A model generated the notes under the pieces. That model ran no database searches. It was given only the letters and a program-made list of their open reading frames with translations, and was not told the origin of the DNA. 64,000 nt of DNA from Streptomyces iconiensis (GTDB lineage: Bacteria; Actinomycetota; Actinomycetes; Streptomycetales; Streptomycetaceae). Positions 1 through 8,640 of the stretch are shown in pieces (within the stretch, counting starts at the first letter, position 1; each line of letters opens with the position of its first letter). The DNA is taken from positions 1-64,000 of the forward strand of contig NZ_JANCPR020000005.1 of the NCBI RefSeq assembly GCF_028657195.3, written 5' to 3'. The position numbers were made by a program, and so were the translations under genes.

Positions 1-114
1 GTACAGGGGTGTGGGGGGAGTGGGTAGTCTCATACAGACTGGTTAAGTTACTGCTTAGTAAACCCGCCTCCCCCAGCCTCCGGCCGGGTGGTACCCCCAC
101 TCCGAGGAGCCGAT

Positions 115-2415
115 ATGCAACTCGCCGCGATCGTCGTCACGCTGGTGCTCACCGTGATCGGCGCCGCGCTCATCGCCCGCGCCGTCGCGCAGATCTATCG
201 CTTCGTGAAGCTTGGTCAGCCGATTCCCGCGGGCACGCGTACGGACAGCCCGAAACAGCGCACCGCGACGCTGATCAAGGAGTTCCTCGGCCATACGAGG
301 ATGAACAGGTGGGCCGTCGTCGGCGTCGCCCACTGGTTCGTCGCGGTGGGCTTTCTGACGTTGCCGCCCACGATCCTCACCGCGTACGGCCAGCTCTTCA
401 AGGCGGACTGGACGCTGCCTGTCATCGGCGGCTGGCTGCCGTACGAGATGTACATCGAGTTCATCGGTGCGGCGACCGTGCTGGGCATCGCCGTGCTGAT
501 GGTGATCCGGCTGCTGAGCCTGCCCTCGCGCGCGGGGCGTAAGTCACGCTTCGCGGGGTCCAAGGCGTGGCAGGCGTACTTCGTCGAGTACGTGATCTTC
601 GTGATCGGGCTGGCCATCCTGATGCTGCGCGGCCTGGAGGGCGCGCTGCACCATGTGGGCAGTTACGAGCCGGCGTACTTCGTGTCGTATCCGCTGGTCG
701 CGGCCTTCAACGGGCTGGACCTGGGCACGCTGCAGACGCTCACCTACCTCGCCGCGATGGTGAAGCTGGGCACGACCCTGATCTGGGTCATCACGGTCTC
801 GCTGAACACCAACATGGGTGTCGCCTGGCACCGGTTCCTGGCCTTTCCGAACATCTGGTTCAAGCGCGATGCCCGGGGCGGTACGGCCCTGGGTGAGCTG
901 AAGCCGATGGTCTCGGGCGGCAAGGAGATCGACTTCGAGACGGCGCTGGACGACGACGAGAACGCGGAAGAGGTCAGGTTCGGGGTCTCGCAGGTCGAGG
1001 ACTTCTCCTGGAAGGGCATCCTCGACTTCTCCACCTGTACGGAGTGCGGGCGCTGCCAGTCGCAGTGTCCCGCGTGGAACACGGGCAAGCCGCTGTCCCC
1101 GAAGCTTCTGATCATGTCGTTGCGCGATCACGCGCATGCCAAGGCCCCGTATCTGCTGGCCGGGGGCGGCAAGACGATGGAGGGCGAGGAGAAGGCCACA
1201 GCCGAGCAGCTCAAGGACGTACCGCAGTCGGCGCTTGACGAGGCGGAGCGGCCGTTGATCGGGACGGCGGAGGAGGGTGGTGTGATCGATCCTGACGTGC
1301 TGTGGTCGTGCACCACCTGCGGCGCGTGCGTGGAGCAGTGCCCGGTCGACATCGAGCACGTCGACCACATCGTGGACATGCGCCGCTACCAGGTGATGAT
1401 CGAGAGCGCGTTCCCCAGCGAGGCGGGGACGATGCTCAAGAACCTGGAGAAGAAGGGCAACCCCTGGGGCCTGGCCAAGAAGCAGCGGCTGGAGTGGACC
1501 AAGGAGGTCGACTTCGAGGTGCCGATCGTCGGCAAGACCGTCGAGGACCTGACCGAGGTCGAGTACCTGTACTGGGTCGGCTGTGCGGGAGCCCTGGAGG
1601 ACCGCGCGAAGAAGACCACCAAGGCATTCGCCGAACTGCTGCACATCGCGGGCGTCAAGTTCGCGATCATGGGCGGGGACGAGAAGTGCACCGGCGACTC
1701 GGCCAGGCGGCTGGGGAACGAGTTCCTCTTCCAGCAGCTCGGCGAGGAGAACGTCACCACGCTGAACGCCGCTTTCGGTGAGTCCCTCGGCGAGGACGGC
1801 GCGGTGGACCCGGCCACGAAGAAGCCGAAGGCTTCGAAGAAGATCGTGGCGACCTGTCCGCACTGCTTCAACACCCTCGCCAACGAATATCCGCAGCTCG
1901 GCGGGGAGTTCGAGGTCATCCACCACACCCAGCTGCTCCAGCACCTGATCGACGAGGGCAGGCTGGTGCCCGTCACGCCGGTCGAGGGTCTGATCACGTA
2001 CCACGACCCGTGCTACCTGGGACGGCACAACAAGGTCTACACGCCCCCGCGCGAGATCATCGGGCGCGTCCCGGGGCTGCGGAGCGAGGAGATGCACCGG
2101 CACAAGGAACGCGGCTTCTGCTGCGGCGCCGGCGGTGCCCGGATGTGGATGGAGGAGCGCATCGGCAAGCGCGTCAACAACGAGCGCGTGGACGAGGCAC
2201 TCTCGCTCAACCCCGACATCGTCTCCACCGCCTGCCCCTTCTGCCTCGTCATGCTCACCGACTCCGTCAACGGCAAGAAGAACGACGGCAAGGCGAAGGA
2301 GAACCTCCAGGTCGTGGACGTGGCCCAGCTGCTGCTTGACTCCGTGAAGGTCCCGGCCGACCCCGCGGACGACGGCGAAGCCGCGAAGGAACCCGAACCG
2401 GAACCCGCGAAGTAG
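115..2415 (+). CDS. Membrane-anchored (Fe-S)-binding oxidoreductase, HdrD/GlpC-like
   Basis: The 766-residue protein probably moves electrons between a membrane donor and a soluble partner. The first ~260 residues hold several hydrophobic segments like a NarI-type cytochrome anchor. Two 4Fe-4S motifs follow, CTECGRCQSQCP near residue 308 and CTTCGACVEQCP near residue 399. Two CCG (cysteine-rich) domains come next, near 485-600 and 600-730, the second with CPHC and CCGAGG. This matches the 'iron-sulfur binding reductase' proteins common in actinobacteria. The substrate cannot be read from sequence. ATG 115 is chosen because GAGGAG lies 6 nt before it; an in-frame GTG at 88 lacks a site. The C-terminus is an acidic Glu/Pro tail. 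It stands alone and ends before a strong hairpin. Confidence 0.85.
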   Translation: MQLAAIVVTLVLTVIGAALIARAVAQIYRFVKLGQPIPAGTRTDSPKQRTATLIKEFLGHTRMNRWAVVGVAHWFVAVGFLTLPPTILTAYGQLFKADWTLPVIGGWLPYEMYIEFIGAATVLGIAVLMVIRLLSLPSRAGRKSRFAGSKAWQAYFVEYVIFVIGLAILMLRGLEGALHHVGSYEPAYFVSYPLVAAFNGLDLGTLQTLTYLAAMVKLGTTLIWVITVSLNTNMGVAWHRFLAFPNIWFKRDARGGTALGELKPMVSGGKEIDFETALDDDENAEEVRFGVSQVEDFSWKGILDFSTCTECGRCQSQCPAWNTGKPLSPKLLIMSLRDHAHAKAPYLLAGGGKTMEGEEKATAEQLKDVPQSALDEAERPLIGTAEEGGVIDPDVLWSCTTCGACVEQCPVDIEHVDHIVDMRRYQVMIESAFPSEAGTMLKNLEKKGNPWGLAKKQRLEWTKEVDFEVPIVGKTVEDLTEVEYLYWVGCAGALEDRAKKTTKAFAELLHIAGVKFAIMGGDEKCTGDSARRLGNEFLFQQLGEENVTTLNAAFGESLGEDGAVDPATKKPKASKKIVATCPHCFNTLANEYPQLGGEFEVIHHTQLLQHLIDEGRLVPVTPVEGLITYHDPCYLGRHNKVYTPPREIIGRVPGLRSEEMHRHKERGFCCGAGGARMWMEERIGKRVNNERVDEALSLNPDIVSTACPFCLVMLTDSVNGKKNDGKAKENLQVVDVAQLLLDSVKVPADPADDGEAAKEPEPEPAK

Positions 2416-2442
2416 CCGTAAACCGACTGCCGCAAACCGCCT

Positions 2443-2477
2443 AATGGCCGGTCCCACATCATGTGGGACCGGCCATT
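2443..2477 (+). terminator. Near-perfect palindrome, transcription terminator
   Basis: Two perfectly complementary 17-nt arms (2443-2459 and 2461-2477) flank a single base, 27 nt after the stop of the iron-sulfur reductase gene. The stem is GC-rich and has no U tract, as is usual in Streptomyces terminators. Confidence 0.8.
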
Positions 2478-2705
2478 GCGTGTTTTCCCGCAACTCGTGG
2501 TCAAATGCGATCACTTGATGCACCACACGAGTCAATCCACCGTCGCGGTATACCCATCGCCCCACACCCGTCCTAGCCTCCTAAGCGCGAAGCGGAAGAT
2601 ATGCGGCAGCAGAAGCTACGCGGCTGCGGACAGCAGCACGCAACCGGTGGACAGCCGGTAGGTGAACTGAGCGCAGCGATGCGGGGACCCCGAGGAGGCC
2701 ACGCG

Positions 2706-3617
2706 ATGAGTACCAGCGGCGCGGAACGCTGGGCGACGGCCGACATCCGGACGATCCCCGTGCAGCGCTTCCGCCCCGGCCAGCACGGGTTCGCCGCGTA
2801 CGGCAGCGACTGCGGCCAGTGGGACGTGGTGAGCGCGTTCGTCAGGCAGGGCCTCGCGCTCAGCGAGAAGGTGCTGGTCATCCTCCATCCCAGCGTGACG
2901 GAGGAGGAGTTGCTCGACCGGATCGACGGCCACACACCCGCGCTGGAGGCGGCGTGGCGGCGCGGACAGTTAGGGCTGAGCAGCATGCGAGCCCTCATCG
3001 CTCCCCACCATGGCTTCACGGCGGCCAGGCAGTGGGACCGGCTGGCCGAGGAGTCCGCCCTCGCCGTCCGCGAGGGCTACACCGCGATGCGCGCCTACAT
3101 CGACATGGCGTGGGTCGATGACCTCGGTACCAACCTCAACGACGTGATGCAGCGCGAGCGTTCGGCCCAGCACCTGTTCACGGGGCGGACCTACAGCGAG
3201 CTGTGCGCCTACGACGACCGCTCCTTCACGGACGAGGTCCTCACCGAGATGCACCGCACGCATCCCGTCAACCTTCTCGCCGCCGTCGGCGCCCTGCGCG
3301 CCGTGCACCACCATGGCGGGAACGGCGCGGGCGTCCGGTTGACCGGTGAGGCCGACATCGCCACCCAGGACGAATTCCTGCGGGCCCTGCAGACCACGCT
3401 CGGCCGCACCACCCCGGGACAGCCGCTGAACATCGACCTCGCCTCGCTGCACTTCCTCGGCGCCGGCTGCGCAGCCGACCTGCTGCGGCTGAGCGCGTCC
3501 GTCTCCTCTCCCACCACCGTGCGATGTACGTCCGTACAGGCACGCGTCCTGCACCGGCTCGGCGCCGGTTCCGTCCGCTCGCTCGCCCTCGTCGTCGAGG
3601 AGGGAACCGGATGCTGA
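2706..3617 (+). CDS. MEDS-STAS domain regulatory protein
   Basis: The 303-residue protein has an N-terminal MEDS (DcmR-type sensory) domain, about residues 15-165, with typical phrases such as EKVLVILHPS and GYTAMRAYIDMAW. A STAS-like domain follows, about residues 205-300 (RLTGEADIATQDEF, then IDLASLHFLGAGC). STAS domains act as anti-anti-sigma partners, and the next gene encodes an anti-sigma-like ATPase whose start overlaps this stop, so a partner-switching pair is likely. The conserved STAS Asp/Ser phosphorylation position is not obvious: the LHFLGAGC stretch has no Ser after the Asp. ATG 2706 follows a GAGGAGG site. Confidence 0.82.
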   Translation: MSTSGAERWATADIRTIPVQRFRPGQHGFAAYGSDCGQWDVVSAFVRQGLALSEKVLVILHPSVTEEELLDRIDGHTPALEAAWRRGQLGLSSMRALIAPHHGFTAARQWDRLAEESALAVREGYTAMRAYIDMAWVDDLGTNLNDVMQRERSAQHLFTGRTYSELCAYDDRSFTDEVLTEMHRTHPVNLLAAVGALRAVHHHGGNGAGVRLTGEADIATQDEFLRALQTTLGRTTPGQPLNIDLASLHFLGAGCAADLLRLSASVSSPTTVRCTSVQARVLHRLGAGSVRSLALVVEEGTGC

Positions 3618-4033
3618 CTCCCGAACTCCTCTGCCGTCTCCGCTTCACGCTCAGAGACCTGCCCCGGGTACGGATCGAGGTCGAGACGTGCGCCGCCTGG
3701 GCAGGGCTCTGCGAGCCACGAAGGGGTGAATTCGTGGTCGCCGTGGACGCCGTGGCCACCAACGCCGTCGAGCACGCGGGCGGCAGCGGGCAGCTCCTTC
3801 TGCGGCACATCGGGGACGAGTTGGAGTGCCAGGTCGCCGACGAGGGGCCCGGCTTCTCCGAGGACGTCATCCCCGAACTGCTCCCCGGCCTCGACGGCGC
3901 ACCCACAGGGCGCGGCCTGTGGCTGGCCAAGCTGGTCACCGACAGGCTCTCGGTCGTACGCGCCGGCGACAACGGCAGTGGCAGCGGCAACGGCTCCGTC
4001 GTCACCTTCGCCGTCCGCCTTCCCCACGGCTGA
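3611..4033 (+). CDS. Anti-sigma factor-like ATP-binding protein (HATPase_c_2, RsbW family)
   Basis: The 140-residue protein is a stand-alone GHKL ATPase fold. The N box is VDAVATNAVEHAGG (about residues 44-57), the G1 box DEGPGFSED, and the G2 box TGRGLWLAKLVTD. RsbW-type proteins bind or phosphorylate STAS antagonists and sequester sigma factors. Its ATG overlaps the stop of the MEDS-STAS gene (ATGCTGA) and GAGGAGGGA lies upstream, so the two are translationally coupled. No sigma factor gene is adjacent, so the target is unknown. A Gly/Ser-rich stretch (GNGSGSGNGS) interrupts the last strands. Confidence 0.83.
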   Translation: MLTPELLCRLRFTLRDLPRVRIEVETCAAWAGLCEPRRGEFVVAVDAVATNAVEHAGGSGQLLLRHIGDELECQVADEGPGFSEDVIPELLPGLDGAPTGRGLWLAKLVTDRLSVVRAGDNGSGSGNGSVVTFAVRLPHG

Positions 4034-4116
4034 GGTCCGCCCTCGCCCACGGCAGAGGTCCCCCGCACGCGGCAGAGGCCCACCCTCGCCCGCGGCTGAG
4101 CCGCGCCGGGCCGCTA

Positions 4117-4136
4117 GGGTGGTGCGGGCACCACCC
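4117..4136 (+). terminator. Hairpin after the MEDS/ATPase pair
   Basis: Arms GGGTGGTG and CACCACCC are perfectly complementary around a 4-nt loop. The hairpin lies about 85 nt after the ATPase stop and before the Yip1 gene. Confidence 0.55.
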
Positions 4137-4253
4137 CGTAAGGGGGTTCGTACCACCGGGTTCCCCTAGGGGATGTCACAGGTCAGCAGCGATGTCCGGC
4201 CATCTCACCTTGCTGTGGCACCGAGGTCAGCCGAACGCGGTACGTTCGATTAC

Positions 4254-5165
4254 GTGGCTGGTTTCAGGAGCGGACGCGGCCGGGACTCCCGGGGCGCGCA
4301 GCAGCATGGGCAATTCCCGCAGCACCCCCAGGGCTCTCCCTACCCACAGCAGCCCCCACCGCAGGGCCGCGGGCCCTGGCAGGGCGGCGGGCCTGGCGGA
4401 CCGGGTGGACAGGGCGGGCCGGGCGAACCCGAATACTTCGGCGATCCGCCCCCGCAGCCGTACGGCGCACCTCCGCCGTACGGGGCGCCTCCGCACGACC
4501 CGTACGCCAACAACCCTGGGAACACCCAGTCGTTCAGCGTGCAGGACCCGTACGGTCAGGACGCCGGCGGGTACAACGGCGGCGGGACCTACGGGGCGGG
4601 CGACGCCCCGCCGCCGCCCTCGGGGCCGCGGCTCCCGTGGAAGGAACTGCTGAGCGGGATCGTTCTGCGGCCCAACCCCACGTTCTTCCAGATGCGCGAC
4701 TACCCGATGTGGGGCCCCGCGCTGATCGTCACGTTCCTCTACGGTCTGCTCGCGGTCTTCGGCCTCGACAAGGCCCGTGAGGACGTCATCAACACGACGA
4801 TCTCGCAGGCCATCCCGTACGTGCTCACCACAGGTGTCGCCGTCGTCATCGCGGGTCTCATCCTCGGCGCCGTCACCCACACCCTCGCCCGCCAGTTCGG
4901 CGGCAACGGTGCGTGGCAGCCCACCGTGGGCCTCGCGATGCTGATCATGTCGCTCACGGACGCGCCCCGGCTGCTCTTCGCCCTCTTCCTCGGCGGGAAC
5001 GCTCCGCTGGTCCAGATCCTCGGCTGGGCCACATGGCTCGTCGCCGGTGTCCTGTTCACGTCCATGGTCAGCCGTTCACACGACCTGCCCTGGCCCAAGG
5101 CGCTCGGCGCCTCCGCTATCCAGCTGCTCGCCCTGCTGTTCCTGATGAAGCTCGGCACGCTCTGA
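4254..5165 (+). CDS. Yip1 family membrane protein
   Basis: The 303-residue protein has a ~125-residue cytoplasmic head rich in Gln, Pro, Gly and Tyr, followed by a Yip1-like domain with about five hydrophobic helices (from WGPALIVTFLYGLLAVFGL to AIQLLALLFLMKL). Streptomyces homologues begin with the MAGFRxGRGRD pattern, and here VAGFRSGRGRD starts at GTG 4254. An in-frame ATG at 4173 would add 27 residues unlike the family. The function is unknown; Yip1 proteins in other systems interact with small GTPases or act as integral scaffolds. It is monocistronic. Confidence 0.8.
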   Translation: MAGFRSGRGRDSRGAQQHGQFPQHPQGSPYPQQPPPQGRGPWQGGGPGGPGGQGGPGEPEYFGDPPPQPYGAPPPYGAPPHDPYANNPGNTQSFSVQDPYGQDAGGYNGGGTYGAGDAPPPPSGPRLPWKELLSGIVLRPNPTFFQMRDYPMWGPALIVTFLYGLLAVFGLDKAREDVINTTISQAIPYVLTTGVAVVIAGLILGAVTHTLARQFGGNGAWQPTVGLAMLIMSLTDAPRLLFALFLGGNAPLVQILGWATWLVAGVLFTSMVSRSHDLPWPKALGASAIQLLALLFLMKLGTL

Positions 5166-5293
5166 GCGACGGGCGCTGTGAGCGGCGGGCGTTGCTCCGC
5201 CCGTGGGGCGTTGCTCCTCGATGGGCACTGCTCGGCGCGACAGGCGTTGCTCCGGGGCACGGGCGGTAGGCGACGGGCCGGCGGGCCCACAGG

Positions 5294-5887
5294 TCAGTCG
5301 GGGTGGGCGCGCAGGTGGGCGCGTTCGCCCTGCTTTCCGAAGATGATCAGGAGTTCCACCGGCCGGTCGCCCTCAGGACCGAGCCAGTGCGGTACGTGGG
5401 TGTCGAACTCCGCCACCTCACCGGGGACCAGCAGCAGGTCGCGTTCGCCCAGCAGAAGACGCAGGCGGCCGTTGAGAACGTAGAGCCACTCGTACCCCTC
5501 GTGCGTCTTCAACTCGGGCTCGCCCGCGCGGGGGCCGATGACGAGTTTGTGGGCGTGCAGGCCACCGGGGCGGCGCGTGAGCGGCACGAACGTCATGCCG
5601 TCGCGGCTGACCGGCCGCAGATGCACGCGGGGATCACCGGTCTGCGGTGCACCGACCAGTTCGTCCAGCGGAACACCGTAGAACTGCGCGAGCGGGAGCA
5701 GCAGCTCCAGGTTGGGCTTGCGCCCGCCGCCCTCCAGCCGGGAGAGCGTGCTCTCCGAGATGCCCGTGGCCTCGGCCAGGTCGGCCAGCGTGCTGCCGCG
5801 CGTGCGGCGCAGCTCCCGCAGCCGGGGGCCTACCGATGCCAGTACGTCGTCGAGTTCGCCCATGCGCCCATCTTGCTGAATCGGCAT
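5294..5887 (-). CDS. XRE family regulator with C-terminal cupin sensor
   Basis: The 197-residue protein has a helix-turn-helix near residues 15-70 (STLADLAEATGISESTLSRLEGG) and a cupin barrel near 110-190 (HEGYEWLYVLNGRLRLLLGE, then VAEFDTHVPHWLG), whose His/Glu residues could bind metal or a small ligand. Such HTH-cupin proteins often regulate a neighbouring metabolic gene. A methyltransferase gene starts 79 nt away on the other strand and is the likely target. ATG 5887 is preceded by AAGGA; the inner ATG at 5863 is the alternative and would give the common MGELDDV start. Confidence 0.83.
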   Translation of the reverse strand: MPIQQDGRMGELDDVLASVGPRLRELRRTRGSTLADLAEATGISESTLSRLEGGGRKPNLELLLPLAQFYGVPLDELVGAPQTGDPRVHLRPVSRDGMTFVPLTRRPGGLHAHKLVIGPRAGEPELKTHEGYEWLYVLNGRLRLLLGERDLLLVPGEVAEFDTHVPHWLGPEGDRPVELLIIFGKQGERAHLRAHPD

Positions 5888-5966
5888 GATTCCTTGCAAC
5901 CCGCGTGGCTCCGGCTCCACTCTCCCGGCATCAGGGACAGCGCACTCTTTGAACGGAGCCCACGCC

Positions 5967-6689
5967 ATGAACGACCACGTCGCCGCCGACCAGGCAACCG
6001 AGCCTCACGCCACTGAGCCCCACGCCACTGCGCACGACGCGGCTGCGCACGGCGCCGAGCCGCATACCGCCGAGGAAGCCGCACGGTTCTGGGAGAAGCG
6101 CTACAGCGACCAGGCAGGTCCGGGCAAGGGCAGGCCCAACCCGCTGCTCGCCGACACCGCCGCCTCGCTGACGCCGGGCACCGCGCTGGACCTCGGCTGC
6201 GGCGCAGGGGGCGACACCGTGTACCTGGCCGGCAAGGGCTGGCGGGTCACGGCGACCGACATCGCGGCGAACGCGCTGGCGCGCACCGCACGGCAAGCCG
6301 CCGAAGCCGGTGTCGCGCACCGCGTCACCACCGAGCGGCACGACCTGGGTGTCAGCTTCCCCGCCGGGGAGTTCGATCTCGTCTCCGCGCAGTACTTCCA
6401 CACTCCCTACGCCCTGCCCCGCGCCCGTGTTCTGCGCCAGGCAGCGCACGCCCTCACGCGGGGCGGGCTCCTGCTCATCGTGGACCACGGCTCGGTGCTC
6501 CCCTGGTCCTGGAACCGTGACCCCGACACCCACTTCCCCAGTCCCCAGGACATCTACGAGAGCCTCGGCCTGGACCCCGCAGGCTGGACGCCCGAACGCC
6601 TGGAGCGGCCCCAGCGCGAGGCGGTCGGCCCGGGCGGACAGACGGCCACCGCCACCGACACGGTCATCGCCGTTCGACGCCACGCCTGA
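5967..6689 (+). CDS. Class I SAM-dependent methyltransferase
   Basis: The 240-residue protein has a Rossmann methyltransferase core. Motif I is ALDLGCGAGGDTVYLA (about residues 71-86), the acidic end of strand 2 is VTATDIAANAL, and the later phrase FDLVSAQYFHTPYALP corresponds to motif IV. The first ~40 residues are a Thr/Ala/His-rich tail of repeated ATEPHAT units and are probably disordered. It is divergent from the HTH-cupin gene, which may control it. The methyl acceptor is unknown; related proteins are annotated as small-molecule or TehB-like methyltransferases. Confidence 0.82.
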   Translation: MNDHVAADQATEPHATEPHATAHDAAAHGAEPHTAEEAARFWEKRYSDQAGPGKGRPNPLLADTAASLTPGTALDLGCGAGGDTVYLAGKGWRVTATDIAANALARTARQAAEAGVAHRVTTERHDLGVSFPAGEFDLVSAQYFHTPYALPRARVLRQAAHALTRGGLLLIVDHGSVLPWSWNRDPDTHFPSPQDIYESLGLDPAGWTPERLERPQREAVGPGGQTATATDTVIAVRRHA

Positions 6690-6858
6690 CCGACCGGCCT
6701 TCCCTCGTCGACGGCGAGGGAAGGCCGAGCGATGCCGGGACGGTGTCCGGGGCCGGGCCGGGGCCGTGTCCGGAGTCAGTGTCCTGGGCCGGCGTCGGGA
6801 CGGTGTCCGGGGCCGGGAGTCAGTGCCCCTCCGGCACGTTCAGTGCCTCTTCGGCGCG

Positions 6859-7638
6859 TCAGGATGCCTTCGGCAGGGTGAGGATTTCGGCTCCGTCGTC
6901 GGTGATGGCGATCGTGTGCTCGCTGTGTGCCGTCCGGCAGCCTGTCGCGCTGCGGAGCGTCCATCCGTCGGGATCCGTGACGAGTTCGGCGGTGTCCGCC
7001 ATGACCCACGGCTCCAGTGCCAGCAGCAGCCCGGGGCGCAGCTTGTAGCCACGGCCGGGGCGTCCGGTGTTCGCAACGTGCGGGTCCTGGTGCATCGTTG
7101 ATCCGATGCCATGACCTCCGAACTGGGTGTTGATCGGATACCCCGCCGCGCTGAGGACGGTGCCGATGGCATGGGAGATGTCACCGATGCGGGCCCCGGG
7201 CCTGGCGGCGGCGATCCCTGCGGCCAGCGCGCGTTCGGTTGTACTGATCATCGCGACGCTCTCCGGGTCACGCGCTTCACCCACGAGGAAGCTGAGGGCA
7301 GCGTCCGCGGCGACCCCGGCTCGGGAGACGGCGAGGTCGAGTGTCAGCAGATCGCCGTCGGCGAGCGCGTAGTCGTAAGGGCGCCCGTGGAGCACGGCGT
7401 CGTTGACGGCCGTGCAGATGTAGTGGCCGAACGGGCCGCGTCCGAACGAGGGCTCGTAGTCGACGTAACAGGACTGCGCTCCGGCCTCGACGATCATGGA
7501 CTTGGCCCACCGGTCGATGTCCAGCAGGTTCGTGCCGACCGTGCTGCGGTTCTTCAGCGTCTGCAGGATGTCGGCGACCAGGGCGCCGGTGTCCTTGGCC
7601 CGGGCCTGCAGGGTGGGGTGGTTCAGAATCTCGATCAC
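6859..7638 (-). CDS. map: Type I methionine aminopeptidase
   Basis: The 259-residue enzyme removes the initiator methionine from nascent proteins. All five metal ligands are visible: Asp101 (TLDLAV), Asp112, His176 (GGHGIG), Glu209 (LEPW) and Glu240 (SEH), with the substrate His84 in AVLHG. The length matches the bacterial type Ia core without a zinc-finger extension. Streptomyces usually has more than one copy; this one lies away from the ribosomal genes and faces a small XRE regulator across a 65-bp gap with repeated motifs. A special or inducible role is therefore possible, but that is inference. Confidence 0.9.
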   Translation of the reverse strand: MIEILNHPTLQARAKDTGALVADILQTLKNRSTVGTNLLDIDRWAKSMIVEAGAQSCYVDYEPSFGRGPFGHYICTAVNDAVLHGRPYDYALADGDLLTLDLAVSRAGVAADAALSFLVGEARDPESVAMISTTERALAAGIAAARPGARIGDISHAIGTVLSAAGYPINTQFGGHGIGSTMHQDPHVANTGRPGRGYKLRPGLLLALEPWVMADTAELVTDPDGWTLRSATGCRTAHSEHTIAITDDGAEILTLPKAS

Positions 7639-7663
7639 GCGGCGTCCTTCTCAGCAACCAATA

Positions 7664-7690
7664 ACTATACCGGCATTACTATACCGGTAC
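7664..7690. promoter_or_regulatory. Direct-repeat operator between map and the XRE gene
   Basis: ACTATACCGG occurs at 7664-7673 and again at 7678-7687, 14 bp apart, and the second copy extends into the palindrome TACCGGTA (7683-7690). A TAGAAT box at 7691-7696 lies 7 nt before the XRE ATG, a spacing that would give a leaderless transcript. The repeats sit where an autoregulator would bind. Confidence 0.5.
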
Positions 7691-7703
7691 TAGAATCGCG
7701 GCC

Positions 7704-8000
7704 ATGGTCAGGTTGCCGCTCACTCCCGCAGAGCTCGAACGTGGACAGCGCCTCGGCGCCCTTCTGCGCCGGGCCAGAGGAGAGCGCTCGATGCTCGATG
7801 TCGCGCTCGCCGCACGTGTCTCACCGGAGACCCTCCGGAAGATCGAGTCGGGCCGGGTGGCCACCCCCGCCTTCCCGACCATCGCGGCGATCGCCGATGT
7901 CCTCGGCCTCTCCCTCGACGCGGTGTGGGCCGAGACCAGCCGGCCCGAGAACGTGGCCGCCGACCGGCCCACCCTGGTCACCGCGCACGTGAGCGGTTGA
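7704..8000 (+). CDS. Small XRE family transcriptional regulator
   Basis: The 98-residue protein is almost entirely one HTH_3 domain. LGALLRRARGERSMLDVALAARVSPETLRKIESGR spans the recognition helices, and FPTIAAIADVLGLSLDAVW closes the five-helix fold. It has no sensor domain. It starts 65 bp from the divergent methionine aminopeptidase gene, and the repeated ACTATACCGG motif between them suggests it represses itself and that gene. No Shine-Dalgarno is clear before ATG 7704; a -10-like TAGAAT just upstream suggests leaderless translation. Confidence 0.82.
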   Translation: MVRLPLTPAELERGQRLGALLRRARGERSMLDVALAARVSPETLRKIESGRVATPAFPTIAAIADVLGLSLDAVWAETSRPENVAADRPTLVTAHVSG

Positions 8001-8148
8001 CCTCGTAGGCCCGGGGTCCCGAACCTCGCGACTGGAGCGGAGGCGCGGACAAGAGCCCTCCCCGCCTCACGAGGGGCCTGTTCCTCCATCCCAGTGGTGC
8101 GCGAGAGCCCTCCGGGGAACCGCTGATCGCGCGGCTAACCTCCCCTTC

Positions 8149-8586
8149 ATGGACGCAAGAGGAGCAGTAGCCGTGGTATTGCGCGGCCCCGCCGAGAAGC
8201 TGCCGTCGACGCTGGCAACGCTGCGCGAGGCGCGGCTCTGCGCGGAACCTTCGCCACACGCGCCCGACGCGATCCAGGTGCTCTTCTACAGCGGCGAAGC
8301 GGGCCGCCCCAGCCCGGCGTTCATGGACGCCTGCACCGCGCTGACCGCCGAGTCGGTCCTGGGAACGAGCTTCGCTGTCGAAGAGACCGGCACCTTGGAA
8401 GTCAGCACAGCCCACCAACTCGCCTACCGCCGCGACACCGGCGCATGGCTCGGCGCCCACATCGACACCAGCACCCCACCCGAGCAGCGCGCCCAGGCCC
8501 TGGAAGCGCTCGCCCGCGAGGCCCGCATCAACCCGGACAACATCGAACTCCGCGACCCACCCGTCACCTCCCTTCCTATGGAGTGA
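8149..8586 (+). CDS. Hypothetical protein
   Basis: The 145-residue soluble protein has no signal peptide and no motif I recognise. It is rich in Ala, Glu and Thr, and its codon use has strong third-position G/C like its neighbours, so it is probably real. Phrases such as IQVLFYSGEAGRPSPAFMD and TAHQLAYRRDTGAWLGAHID suggest an alpha/beta fold. It lies between the XRE gene and a repeat-rich gap and has no evident operon partner. Confidence 0.6.
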   Translation: MDARGAVAVVLRGPAEKLPSTLATLREARLCAEPSPHAPDAIQVLFYSGEAGRPSPAFMDACTALTAESVLGTSFAVEETGTLEVSTAHQLAYRRDTGAWLGAHIDTSTPPEQRAQALEALAREARINPDNIELRDPPVTSLPME

Positions 8587-8640
8587 GGGCGCTTCTCCCT
8601 TTTTATGGAGCGAGGGCGCTTCGAGCTTCGTGCTTCGGGT

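Noticed and set aside
544..2565. Long open frame on the minus strand opposite the iron-sulfur reductase
   Set aside because: Its translation is Arg/Leu/Val-rich with no motif, a normal effect of GC-rich third positions; the plus-strand gene has clear cluster motifs.
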